Assembly: GCA_002286715.1 (NCBI GenBank)
Contig: NSJX01000020.1
Coordinates: 381,873-445,872 of the forward strand
Direction: 5' to 3'
Length of the DNA: 64,000 nt
Source of the DNA: Dentipellis sp. KUC8613
Lineage: Eukaryota; Basidiomycota; Agaricomycetes; Russulales; Hericiaceae
The position numbers and the translations under genes are program-made. Shown here piece after piece: positions 53,201-64,000 of the stretch (position 1 is the stretch's first letter; the number at the start of each line of letters is the position of its first letter). The notes under the pieces are model-generated. The model worked only from the letters and a program-made list of their open reading frames with translations, did no database searches and was not told the origin of the DNA.

Positions 53201-56200
53201 CGGTGGCGTCCGTATCGTTACACTGGTTCGTCAGACCCGCAAAGATGTTCAGACCCCAGACGGCATAGGGAATCATATACAGGATTGCCAGCAACGCAGC
53301 CTCGAGGATTCGAGAAGCGCCCGAGATGATAAGCGACTCAAACGTCGTCCGCATCATCTCGATGAGGGTGATGAGGCGGAGAGCCCGCAGAGCCTTGAGA
53401 GCACGCGTGAAGCGACTGAGACCGCCGATGAAGATGAGCGTTGTCGACACGTTGATCATGATTCCAACCAGAATGATGAAGTCCAGAATGTTCCATATAC
53501 TGCGCAGATAGGCATTTGGGGTGAACGCGAAACCGTCTGCGATAATCTTGATGATGAACTCCACGACGAGCATCAAGCCGAAAGCACTCTCCGCAATGTC
53601 GAACCACGAGCCCCGAACTTGCCCATGCTCCGCGTAGAAGTTGCGACGATAGATGGGCGTGGCGATAGATTCCGTGACTATGCCACCGATAACGGTCAGC
53701 AGCAAGACGAGCTGGCAGATGGTGTGAGCAATGGCCGAGGGCGGTCGTCCGTAGATACGGTCGCCCCCGGAGGGCCTGACCAACATTTGGCAGAATCTAC
53801 GGATGCGGCTTCTTTGTGAGAATATCCAGAAGGTCTTGTCAAACGTGGGGTGTTGGCGTATGAATTCGGCTTTCTGCAGGCGCCGCTCGTACATCGCCTC
53901 AGTGGCTTCGTCAGGGGCAGCAGGTCCAGTATTTATCGTTGCCAAAAAGTCCCTATTTGAGATCAGACACATGTATGGCACCAAAAACATATTCAACGTA
54001 CAGTTGATCCTCGATTTCGTCGTGATTCGGAGTCCCCCGAGGACCGTCTTTCCTGGCAGTCCTCAAATTGGCCATCGGAACATCGTTGCTCTGGGTATCG
54101 CCAATGAAGAGTCGCTGAAGGGCTGACAATGACTTTCGCGCAATATGGCGCGCACCCGACTTCCGACCATTCGGGGGTACCTGTGTCATAACCATGAATG
54201 AGCGAGTTTAAAAGATCGAGCGTTCATTACACTTACGCCATAGCTTGGTATACCCTGAATCGACATCCTGTAGTCGTGGACTGACGGCCTTGGCATGGGC
54301 AACACAGCAGTGGGAGGTAGAGGCTCCTCTCCAAGGGGCTGGGGCGCAGACTTGAGCCAGCGGTAAGGGTTCATCCTCCGCACCCATGGCTCATGAACTT
54401 GCTGTGTCTGCTGGTCTGCCCAATACCTGTTCGCCTGGTGTTTCCTCTTCGACTCCTCGGCAACGTTGAAGTTCTCGTTGATGACGGCGATGAACATTTG
54501 CAGCACGATGACTATAGAAGCGTCACCTATCCAAATTCATACGAGAGTATTGCGAAAATGCTCACAGTTGGCAAAAAGAAACCATCCTGTGACGAAGAGC
54601 ACGATGATCGCCGACTGCCCAAGGTCCACCTCCGCAGAGGCAGAATCGTAAAGGATATCTGTCCAATTCTCAGACGAGAACACCTGGTATATGGCGAGGA
54701 AGGCTGTGAAGATCTGGCCAAAGTTCATCGCCTCATCGCTGCTGAGGTCTCCACGGAGCAGTTGCACCACGAACAGAGCCGAGATGTAGTTGATCAACAT
54801 CAGGAACAGCGACATGTTCGCCAGACCGTACATGTTTCCGAAGACGGAAAGCTATGTCATATTTGTGAGTGTCGAAACGAAGGAATCCGACGAACGACTT
54901 ACGAGCAAAGGCTTCATCCTAGGAATCTCGAGGATCACACGATAGAACCGCGCCAACTGGAAGATCGTGAGCCATGGGTACACCGGCGAGTGGAATATGG
55001 CAGGAATTTGGATGATTGACGATCCGATCGCCAGCACGAGATCGAGCCAGTTGTTGCCCTTGTAGAAGAAGCTGCGCCAATCCGGCAGGTGCGCAACCAC
55101 ACGAATGACGATCTCGATATCGAAGGCAATGGTCAGTACGGTCTCGCCAATCCGCAGGATCGATTCGTGCGTGGGCCCGATTGCCACTTCTTTGGTCGAC
55201 TGGAGAACGAGAGATGCGAGAGCGAGAGCGACCCAGCACCACCGGATGTGCTTGTACACGTCGCGTACCCAATTGCGCCGGGGCGGACGCCTGTCTTCCG
55301 CCAAATGGGTATCCGAAGATGACTGGACGCTACAACGGTCGTCGGTGCTATGAATACACACGACAGCTTATAATGGTGTAAAAGGCTTACGGAGCAGCGC
55401 CGAAGGCACTCTTGTGCGTCTCCTCACGGATAGCCGAGAACGTGTTCGTGATTACAGCAACGAACAAGTTGATCAGCCAGAAGTTGAGCACGACGATGCA
55501 GATGATGAAGAAAAAGCAGGACACGAAGAACTCGGCGTCAATCATCGAGTACATCAATGGTGACCACTGCCGAGCAAGCTCAGTTAGTCGCCATAGGAAT
55601 GTGAACCGTCGATGAACATACCCCATTCGCAGACGCCACAATAACGACCTGCAGTGCCGCGAAGTAAATCGTGTCGAAGCTCTCGATACCACTTTCCGGA
55701 TTGTCTTCTTCCTATAAGAAGTTGAGCTCGAAAACGCCGTAATCCGGCCTGCAGAACAGACATACCTTGCAAACCTGGCCCAGAGGACAGATGTACCCTT
55801 TCGACGCGCCAATTGCGCCATCCTTCATGATGTACCCTGTGACATTTAACGATTGAGGATCTATATACCCACCGCAGGCCTGGCCGTCAAGCTGAATCTC
55901 CTGCTCTCCGAGAGTGGGTTGAAGGAAGCACGAGCGCCGCAGAGAACCGTTGAAGGATTGAACGCCGACAATTCTGCACATGCGTAAATAATTAGAATAA
56001 TGGCGGCGAAGTTAGAATATGTGAATTGGCCTACGAGAATATCACCATAGCGAACAGGACGAAATATGCTACACTGGCCAGTAGCGGTCGGGCTGTCTTG
56101 AGGGACCGCATGATTGTCTGAACATGTGTCAGTGTGAAGAATTCGTGCAGCGGACGAGACGGCGGGTACTTACCGTTGTACCGGATGTAATAGCCAATAA

Positions 56201-58114
56201 CCTCGCCGTTCTCAACACGCTCAGGGCCCGAAAGATACCAATATGGCTGCTGCCTCTTTCCACCCCGAACTCCGCGAGCGCAAAGGTGATCCAGAAGCTC
56301 ACAATCGCGACGAAGTCGATACGCAGCCAACTATGCCGCAAGTAGGGCACATTGCGCTGGGTGACGCCACGAGAGACGGCGACGCTGAAGCGAAATGGGA
56401 GCGATAGCTCCTGCCCATGGTCCGAGCGCATAGCCGAAGCATAGAATGCCGGATGTGATGGATTGCGTAAATGCCCATGAAGATGTTCGGCACCTGCGAG
56501 TGCCTTTTCGAGCAGGATGGCGCTGGAGCCTGCGGTGTCGGAGCGTGTGCGGCCAGGCCGGGGCGTGGCAACCACTGTTGTCGAAGAACTTGACGGGGTA
56601 TCATTATCCTGGGAGTCCGCTTGCAAGTTTTCCGAGCTATATGGCAGCGCGAACGGGCGCGTCACATTGTCGTACACGTTCTGTATACGATGTGTGATTG
56701 TGATTTTGCGTCCGAGGGATGGGTGGACTCCAGTTTGCTTGAACGACGGTTGCCGGCCGAGACCTCCCACGGGAGTGCTAGGCACAAGGGGCTTTTCGGA
56801 TATAGAGAAGGGATTGGTGAAGAGGGAAGATATGGGTATCTCAGGGTCTAGGATGAAGCCGGTGACACAGATGCGGGCGAGAGCTTCTAGCCTGGATGAA
56901 AGAGTGAGTGATGCAATGTTGCGCGAAGGGGCACACACTAGGTCCATAGTGGACCATGACTATGAAACTAACGGAGCAAAATACTCACGTGAAAAAGATG
57001 AACAGGACAAAGAGTGTGAAATCCTCCCATGTGTGAAGATATCCTTTGACGGTAATGGGCGACGCGTCGTCGGAGGGAAGTGTCCATGTGCGCGAGGCTT
57101 GAATAGTCAGTACAACGGCATTGACGATGATGAGACAAAGAATGAGAGGCTCGGTCCATCTGCATACACGTCAGATGCGTTGCGGAGGAAGCAGTGAAAC
57201 ACGTACGGGTAGACAAGAAAGCGGTACATGGCATAGCGAAGTCTGCTGTTGGGCCCCAAGAAGCCCAACGTGCGCCCACGAATCGGGAGGCTCTTACTGA
57301 GGTCTGGCATTGACTCATCAATCTTCTCGACCTCGACCTCTGCTTCCTCCCTCTCCTTCCCAAGGCTCTTCGCGCTCGGCGGTGTCTCTCCGTCATCGTC
57401 ATCGTCGGCGAGCCGCACGTGGTCCTCAAGCCCCATTCCGGCGAGATTGACGACGCGTATTGAGGCGCGGCGGAGGTTATGCGACATGGTACGGATTGTA
57501 GAACCTGTGCGTTGCAGCGGGGACGGTGCGGTGCTATACCGCAGCGTGCGTCGACGCCTGTTCCGTGGAGTAATGGGTGCAGTTTCGGGGTCAGAATCGT
57601 CGGGAGGAGTGTCTGCACGCCATCCGCCGTCGTGAGATATGTTTGCGGTGAGATGCGCCTCATCGTCGTCACGACCGAGCCCGCTGCCGGCTGAGGCAAC
57701 CGAGTCGCGGTGTAGGAGTGAGGCGGAGGACGTGGCTGCACGCGCATTGTCGGCATAGCGGAGCTCGGGCTCAAGGTCCAAGCTGGCCTGTGAGCGGGAT
57801 GGGGCGAATGCGAATGGGTCGTCGAGTGGGTGGGCGACGAAGGGGTCGTTGTCGAGCATGAAGGCATTCGGGGCAGGCGGAGGTCGCGGTGTGGATGGAC
57901 CGGGTTCAGAATCAGACATTGCAAGGCGGAGGGGGTCCTGCCCGGCCTCCACGCGTCCCCAACTCAGTCTACGTCGTGCGAAATTGCCGTCGAGGCCGTC
58001 GAGAGTTGATGGTGAAGAGGGCCCGGCGCTGGCGAGACCAGTGGGTGTACCAGTGAGGTTGATGGCAGACGAGGAGGAACTGTTTCTGGACGACCGCGAA
58101 CCAGAATTATCCAT
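50240..58114 (-). CDS. CCH1: Voltage-gated high-affinity calcium channel Cch1
   Basis: A large gene with some two dozen short introns, about 2,100 residues. It is a four-repeat plasma-membrane Ca2+ channel that works with Mid1 in store- and stress-induced Ca2+ entry. A Ser-rich cytosolic head (first 300 residues) precedes repeat I ([20 protein letters not shown]). S4 segments show regular basic residues, for example [15 protein letters not shown] and [20 protein letters not shown]. Pore loops read [10 protein letters not shown] (I), [12 protein letters not shown] (II), [12 protein letters not shown] (III) and [13 protein letters not shown] (IV). Repeat II ends [20 protein letters not shown], and the IV S6 region is [19 protein letters not shown]. 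An EF-hand-like region follows ([20 protein letters not shown]). The tail ends [16 protein letters not shown]. The TGA is at 50242-50240. Individual exon ends were checked only in part. Confidence 0.93.
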
Positions 58115-58370
58115 GCACGGGCCTCTGGGACGCCACTAGCAAAGGAGAGGAATAAGGACAGGGGAAGAGAAAGAGGAGAAGAGGCGGACGAGAAGGAGAA
58201 CTGCCGCCGCGTTGACAGAATTGAAGCACGGTTACCGCCACAGTTGCTTACGCCGCTTCCGGCAAGTAAACTGATGCCAAGTTATCACATCCGCAGTTCG
58301 TGTCAAGCGTGTATATACAATGCAAATCATAATACAGCAGGTAAGGATACAAGGATACATTCGCCACGCT

Positions 58371-59472
58371 TCAGCCTGCCATACTTCGCTTGCGACCCCT
58401 CAGTCGCACTGCACAGCTAGGCGTGAGTAGAAAGTCACTGCTTGAGCGCACAAGGCACGCTCACCTTCGTCTAATCGCTTCCCCACGGCCTTCCATTCCT
58501 TCCCCATCCGGGCTTCGTACGCTTTTAGTACAGACGCGAAGAGAGGCTCCGAGTCGGGGTGCGTAGATGCAAATGCTCGCTCGAGAACATATAGGTCAAC
58601 CGCCTTGTCTTCGGCAAGTGTAGACATGTACGCCAGCCCAAAGTCAATGAGCACCTGAATTTTTGAGCGAAAGGTCAATACGCAGAACCGAGCGCGAATC
58701 AAGACGGGAAGGGAATCACCAGCTCGGTGCTCAAGTCATTAGATAACGGCTTCGATATAGAAGACGGATGGCGCAGCATCATGTTCGATGTTGTCAGATC
58801 GCCATGCACGATGTCGACAAGGTGCAGCTTCGCGATTTCTGTACCGACGAGCTGCATCACCGTGTCTACGACACATTCAATTAGGAATGGTGGTGGATCA
58901 AGGCAGCAACACACGAACCCTTCGAAACGCCGTACTCCTGAAGTAGATCCTCTTCAATCTCCTCGACGGCATCCTCTTCTTCATCCCCTTCAGGAGCCTC
59001 TTCCTCACCCTCAGCGCCTCCGCCAAGGAGAAAGCGTACACTTTTTCCTTCGATCCATTCGATACCCAGTACGCCGTTCGTGGCGTCTACCATACGGATA
59101 CCGGGGACGTTCACTCCAGATCTAGACGAAAGGCAATCACGACTATAGCGCATCGCATAGAGGCAAGCCATTTTACGCACCTCAGACACCGAATCAGAGC
59201 CCTCGCCTCCCCCGCAATCCGTGAGCGCGTAAGTGTGTTATCCAGAGATGGATGTCGATAGTGCTTCTGGAACCGGTACTTCAACAGCACGGGTGCCCCT
59301 GCGGATTGATCATCCTGCGAGTGCGCGTGAAGGTTGCCCTTGTATATTCGCTGCACGCGCAAATTGTAAATCCAGGCGCGTAGGCGATAGGAGGACGGCT
59401 ACTTGCTGCTTCTGCGCCTTGCGCGATCATGGTAGACGCGTTAAGGAGGGATAGGGAGGCGGCGCCGTCCAT
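58371..59472 (-). CDS. BUD32: Bud32/PRPK atypical kinase of the KEOPS complex
   Basis: Six exons: 59472-59407, 59350-59181, 59121-58919, 58865-58720, 58654-58465 and 58408-58371. They give 270 residues. Bud32 is the small kinase/ATPase of KEOPS, needed for the t6A modification of tRNA and linked to telomere maintenance. Motifs are MIAQGAEA (glycine-loop equivalent), LLKYRFQKHYRHPSLD, RSRIAGEARAL, GIEWIEGKSVRFLL, the catalytic loop DIVHGDLTTSNMML, LIDFGLAYMS and the diagnostic C-terminus VRLRGRKRSMAG. An acidic insertion (EGEEEAPEGDEEEDAVEEIEE, split here for length) sits after VRFLLGGG. The first intron (59406-59351) has a GC-AG boundary with a perfect GCAAGT donor, and it alone keeps QGAEA joined to RIYKGN in frame. 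Confidence 0.93.
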
Positions 59473-59673
59473 TTCTAGCTTTCTATATTGAATTCTAGGA
59501 GGTCAATGTTAGTTGTCGGGTCCGAATCTGCACCAGATTTACTTACTGAGATCAAGGATGAAGGAAAGAGATTACTTGCATACACTTGGGTTCAAGCGAG
59601 GACTTCGGATAAGTCCGTAACGTTCCCACGCCTACTAACTTCGTGGCTGTCACTGCCAGCGATCGTACCAAAG

Positions 59674-62600
59674 CAATAGTCAACTATCATCTCATACGCG
59701 CGTTTTGAAACATCTTATACTACTCAGGAGCACTCGTACAGGAAAAGTCCTTCAGAACAATTTATCAAGACAGGCTCAATGTTCCGCTCGGAGCGTACAC
59801 CGAACGCTACTCTGATCGTTGACACAGACAGATTCCTTACCGAGTTGCTGCCTGTGTCTTCTGGCGACATTGACGCAGTCTTGGGCGAACTCAACAGCAA
59901 CGGAACCTATGCTCAGGACCCTGCACCTCGATGGAACTCTTTCCCGACAAGTCCCAATACAGACGAAGACCTGCCTACTGCATTCATTGGCGGCGTCACG
60001 GCTGTCCTAGCAGCATACAGAAAGCTACGCACTGCTTGCTCAACCAGCAGCCTGAGTTGGATCCAACGGCCTCGCAATACACGCGAGTCTTCCGATCAAC
60101 GCTCTATTAAGAATCGCCCAGATGTCGTGGCTGCCCTCGGCTATGAAGGAGATGCAAACCTACTCACGCTCAGCAATGAGATTGTACAGCTCGAGGATGA
60201 GATACGCGCATATTATGCAGAAGACGTGGATACACCGGAATACAGCGATGAGCCGCTGTATGAAATGGTGCGTAATGGTTTACCGTCCCCACCCATCCTA
60301 AATGGAAGCCTCATATCGAGCAATACTTTTGTTTTCACAGAAGGAAGATTTGAAGAAAAAGATCAGACTGTGGTGGCTTCGCGTGTGTCTCCCCGTAGCA
60401 TTTCAGAAGACGTGTGATCAGAAGAGTATGCTTGATGGAGTCACTCAGCTTCGTAAGTACATGGAGCGCATTCTCCAGGAACAGCTGGACCGGCGGTTCG
60501 CTCTCGGCATCCTTGTGTGTGGAGATGAGCTATCCGTATGGCAGCTCTCTCGATCTGGTCTTCTAGGCACAAAGAGGCCCATCAACATCCACGTCGTGTG
60601 TTCAATTCCTGCGCTCGTGCAATCATATTGTCCGCTTTCACTGAGCCGTCTACTTTGTAGGAACCTCGGAAGTTTATTCAGGTTATCATGGCGCTCGCGA
60701 GTCTTAGTCCTGAAAGACTCGGGTGGGACCGGACGATGCGGCTTTATCGCGTGGACGAGAGGCGAGCGCTTTATTCAACGGAGGCAGGCGTCAGGCCGGA
60801 GGACTACTCCAGTAGTCTACGCGACACCAGATGGCTCATCCAGGTACCCAACTGCGATGGCATGCAAGGCTGCGAGATTTTTGTGACGACGCGAATGCTG
60901 AACACACCGGTTGCTATGGCGCACGGCCCAGCGACTGTCGTTTGGCATGCCGTGAACACTCAAACTGGCGAGGTAGGAATTATAGTGCAGCATATCATAT
61001 CTTTATCCTGACGCTATGATTCCAGAGGCTCGTTCTGAAGCATGCGTGGCGTGAGGAAACTAGCCCTCGGGAGGACGAGCTCTTGGGCCAGTCTGACATC
61101 GATGGCTCCCATATATGCGATATCGTCCGCTCAGTCGACGTCGGGATTTCCCAAGATCCCGATCACCCTGACTGGAATGTCGATGACACTGAACACGCCA
61201 TTGGGCGTGGCCTTATGGTAGAAGATTACCTCTATGATGATGATGAGGAGGAGGACGCCGACATTTCTTCGTACCCTCAAACAAAGTATACGAGGTCGTC
61301 TGCGCTGGGGCTGCATGTCGCTGCCGCGTTGAGTCATGGAAAATACGGATTTATTTTCCGGATGAATTCCTGGCGGCCACCTATAAATCATATCCTGACA
61401 CGTACATTGATGAGAACATACGGCTGGCCTATTAAGTTCTTCAAAGATATCCCAGAGCTTGTCGGCACGATTCGTGATGCTATTCAAGGTGAGCGATCTG
61501 TATTTCACTACGCGTGTGCTTAATAAATTTGTTTATGTAGGGCACCGTGATCTTTGGCTTCATGACATCCTGCACCGGGACATCAGCATGAATAATATAC
61601 TCATATGTCCGAAGGGCTCAGACGTTCATAACACGTCTGGTTGTCTCATCGATTTCGGCGATGCCACAAAAGCTACAAAACTCTCCCCAATCCCACGCAC
61701 ATTAGTCGAACCTGACGATGCCGACTTCCTCCACTTCCTGGTTCGGCGCAGTGCTACATGTCGAGAGTGGCAAGTAACCCTGGACCAGTCAGCTGCCGAA
61801 GCTTTGGTCTATCGCTACCCCGGGGAAGTGGGGCATGCAGTCGGGTACTTGAGACGTGTGCTTGATACTTGGATTCTACCAGAGAGACCAAATGGTCGTC
61901 AGGTTCGCAATGCACTTATGTCTCCGACTACGATACTCACTGTATATTTGCAGCTCTCTGTTGCGGATATTTTCACAGAAAGTGTTCCTGAACCCACTGG
62001 CGATGTGTCCGGACATGACCATATGGTGGGCGTGTTCAGTAACTGATTACCGGCAAATATCTCATGCATGTGGATTACACTCTAGAATGCTTTGCTCCCG
62101 TCTCGGGAAGAACACATGTCACAGTCCGGGGAGCGCGCGGTACGTTGAACGCATCTTGAATCATCTCATCGACCAACCTCGATTCTACAGGGTACAACGG
62201 CCTTCATGAGCTACGAAATACTGAGTGGCAGACACTACGACTGTACATCGACGCTAAGGGCAGATGGTAACAAGTACACCGTGACGCATAGTGCCATCCA
62301 CGATCTCGAGTCGTTCTTCTGGGTCCTTGTGTATCTCTGCGTTTCACGGAAAGGTCCCGGAGGAGCTCGTCATGACGAACTGGATCGAAATTGGCAAGAC
62401 ACAAGCGCGGAAGAAATTCGTGCTGTGGTCTATTGTTTGTTCGACTCAGACGACACAAAAACATTGGCGGACAACAAACGCCTAGCGTTCCACAATCCGG
62501 AAGATTTCGACAAATACATCTTCCCTTGCTTCCATCCGTACTTCGAGCCCTTGAAGCCGCTGTTATCGACGTGGTGGAAGGTTATCCAACTAGGATACTT

Positions 62601-62778
62601 CTCCTATGACGCCATCACGCAGACGTTCATTCACCAGCGCGTACTCAACGTCTTGGATGAATTTCTCAAGACATTCGTGCCCGAGGTTCCAAGCCCGGAG
62701 GCCGAGAAAGCGACAGAGGAAGAGTTGCAACGACGCAGGAGTGACCTTGATCTCTACTGCCGGAATCCAATGTGTTGA
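59674..62778 (+). repeat. Inverted duplication arm 2 (FunK1 copy 3 with leader)
   Basis: Mirror of arm 1 at 37305-40428. The 19 kb between the arms contains the genes from SHP1 to BUD32. Confidence 0.8.
59779..62778 (+). CDS. FunK1-type protein kinase, copy 3
   Basis: Exons 59779-60267, 60341-60595, 60661-60972, 61026-61488, 61541-61902, 61954-62025, 62086-62139 and 62191-62778 give 864 residues, if 62140-62190 is spliced. Landmarks are MFRSERTPNATLIVDTDRFL, WLRVCLPVAFQK, FIQVIMALASLSPERLGWDR, HILTRTLMRTYGWPIKFFKD, the catalytic loop DILHRDISMNNILI, CLIDFGDA (canonical DFG, unlike copies 1 and 2), DLESFFWVLVYLCVS and LGYFSYDAITQTFIHQRVLN. In copies 1 and 2 the 51 nt equivalent to 62140-62190 are coding. 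Here that segment contains a TGA (62146-62148) but starts GTACGT and ends CTACAG, so splicing would restore an open frame. Function rests on whether that splice occurs. Confidence 0.75.
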
Positions 62779-63532
62779 ATCTGTCTATCTAAGAACACAA
62801 TCTGCTCAGAGCAGCTCGGATATACGCCGATTATCCCGAGAAAATAATCCCCAAGCGTGTCTCATACGAAGGACAATCACCACCTCTGACTCTTCCCGCA
62901 GACCATGCTGAAAGGACCGTCACGAAGCTTTCGTTTCCTTGCAGGGATATTACCTGCCTTATTCTCATATTTTGCTTTGCTATCATGCTGTGGCCTTGTG
63001 GTATTGGATTCCTTGAGACCGCGGCCGAGGCTTCGTTGTCTTACAATAGAGGAACGAGGCCCGTCCGGTATCTATACAAGTTGTTACTGCCGTCGTTACA
63101 GTAAGAGTCTTCATTGCGCGGTGGCTGTGCTATATATATTTCCGCTTCGGGCTAAGATGAATGCACTCCGAAAGACCAACGGCCATGTCCTGCCGCTCGA
63201 TACTCCTCCCTGGCCAGTCCCGACTGACTGCAAGGCTTCAAACCGCATGATATTCTAAACTTGACTACCCCAAACAGGTGCGTGGTCCGAAAAACTTGCG
63301 AATATGTAGGGGACACCCAGTATACACTAGTCAAGGCGAGCCTGCTGCTGCATTCCCTCTGACTCTCCCTCGTCACCGTCCAATTCCGTTAGACTGTTTC
63401 CAATTATCTGATTGGTGAATAATCACAGGAATATTGTGTCGGCAGCGCAGCACTACAACAAGCATAGTTGGTGCATGAAGAAGTTTTCGTGAAATGCCGA
63501 CACGTCTGCAATACTGACTGCCTTCGCGAACA
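62779..63532. other. Intergenic region
   Basis: 750 bp with short frames only, between FunK1 copy 3 and the partial gene at the window end. Confidence 0.5.
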
Positions 63533-64000
63533 ATGACTTCTACCTACAAACCATTTGAACTGTGTTCCGGGTGCTGGCAGTACAACTACGAATACGTTGG
63601 TCCACTATTAGCAGATGACTACAACGATTTCAGCATCTGCGCCAATTTTGACTTCGGCGCAGAACAGTTCTTTTCTGGGCTTCAAATCATTATCGTCTGC
63701 AAGAAAGATGAAGAAGACCTGAAGGATCTAGTAAGCGCTTCTTGTCATGACTATCATCTTCGGCAATCTCACCAGAGAGCTTTTCTCAGGTTGTGTCGGA
63801 GTACTCAGATACAACCGACGATGAGGCCTCAATCGCGTCTGATGGAGACTCTGACACCTCGAGCACATCATCAGACGATTCGTCGAATGGACAGGATCAT
63901 GCAACTTCCGGCTCTCAGGATTCAAGAGACTCGGATCTGCCGTTGTGCACCGTGGTATATGAGATTGTTGACAACAGCGATTGTAACTGGAGTGCCATCA
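63533..64000 (+). CDS. Unknown acidic protein, 3' truncated by window end
   Basis: Exon 1 63533-63730 (66 codons, MTSTYKPFELCSGCWQYNYE) and exon 2 from 63790 to the end of the window, joined by a 59-bp GT-AG intron in phase 0. The first part is Tyr/Phe-rich with GPLLADDYNDFSICANFDFG. The second is a long Ser/Asp run (TTDDEASIASDGDSDTSSTS) typical of disordered linkers. No domain is recognised. It may be another regulatory or signalling gene, but the rest is outside the window. Confidence 0.55.
   Translation, partial: MTSTYKPFELCSGCWQYNYEYVGPLLADDYNDFSICANFDFGAEQFFSGLQIIIVCKKDEEDLKDLVSASCHDYHLRQSHQRAFLRLCRSTQIQPTMRPQSRLMETLTPRAHHQTIRRMDRIMQLPALRIQETRICRCAPWYMRLLTTAIVTGVPS

Overview
The window is nuclear DNA of a filamentous basidiomycete, most likely a wood- or litter-decaying agaricomycete. 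The evidence is genes split by many 45-85 bp GT-AG introns, GC-rich codon use, and families largely typical of this group: FunK1 protein kinases, a DUF6533 membrane protein, a GH45 endoglucanase and small secreted ricin-B lectins. I see no rRNA, tRNA, CRISPR array or recognisable transposon ORF.

Layout. 1-0.7 kb: 3' end of a GH3 beta-glucosidase. 1.1-2.6 kb (-): mitochondrial adrenodoxin reductase. 3.4-6.4 kb: two tandem secreted lectin genes (-) with a broken gene between them. 6.9-9.8 kb (-): mitochondrial EF-G, 11 exons. 10.2-14.6 kb (-): WDR48/UAF1-type WD40 protein. 15.0-15.7 kb (+): HNH-motif protein. 17.1-18.7 kb (+): DUF6533 membrane protein, with a likely 2-nt exon. 19.0-21.0 kb (-) and 21.9-23.4 kb (+): divergent LCHN/DENN-like gene and SMC5/6 subunit Nse3, with a strong hairpin between them. 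24.0-24.8 kb (+): unknown protein. 25.3-28.5 kb (+): NLR-type NTPase/TPR protein whose large last exon is almost free of CpG. 29.0-31.0 kb (-): phospholipase C. 31.4-32.0 kb (-): prefoldin 5. 33.4-36.8 and 37.3-40.3 kb (-): two FunK1 kinases, the second broken. 40.6-42.2 kb (+): p47/Shp1 UBX protein. 42.4-43.8 kb (-): AIF/FSP1-like flavoprotein with two ATCWGATAA sites upstream. 44.3-45.4 kb (-): GH45 endoglucanase. 46.7-50.0 kb (+): eIF3a. 50.2-58.1 kb (-): Cch1 calcium channel. 58.4-59.5 kb (-): Bud32 kinase. 59.7-62.8 kb (+): third FunK1, an inverted copy of the second. 63.5 kb to the end (+): start of an unknown acidic protein.

Most of the window is conserved housekeeping (translation, mitochondrial function, KEOPS, SMC5/6, deubiquitination, Ca2+ entry) interleaved with accessory loci: lectins, cellulase, NLR and FunK1 copies. 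The accessory loci carry almost all the anomalies. The most striking is the roughly 2.6 kb CpG desert over the NLR effector exon and its 3' flank, which looks like the footprint of cytosine methylation on an otherwise open coding region. Exon boundaries given here were worked out by hand from splice consensus and reading-frame continuity; none has transcript support.
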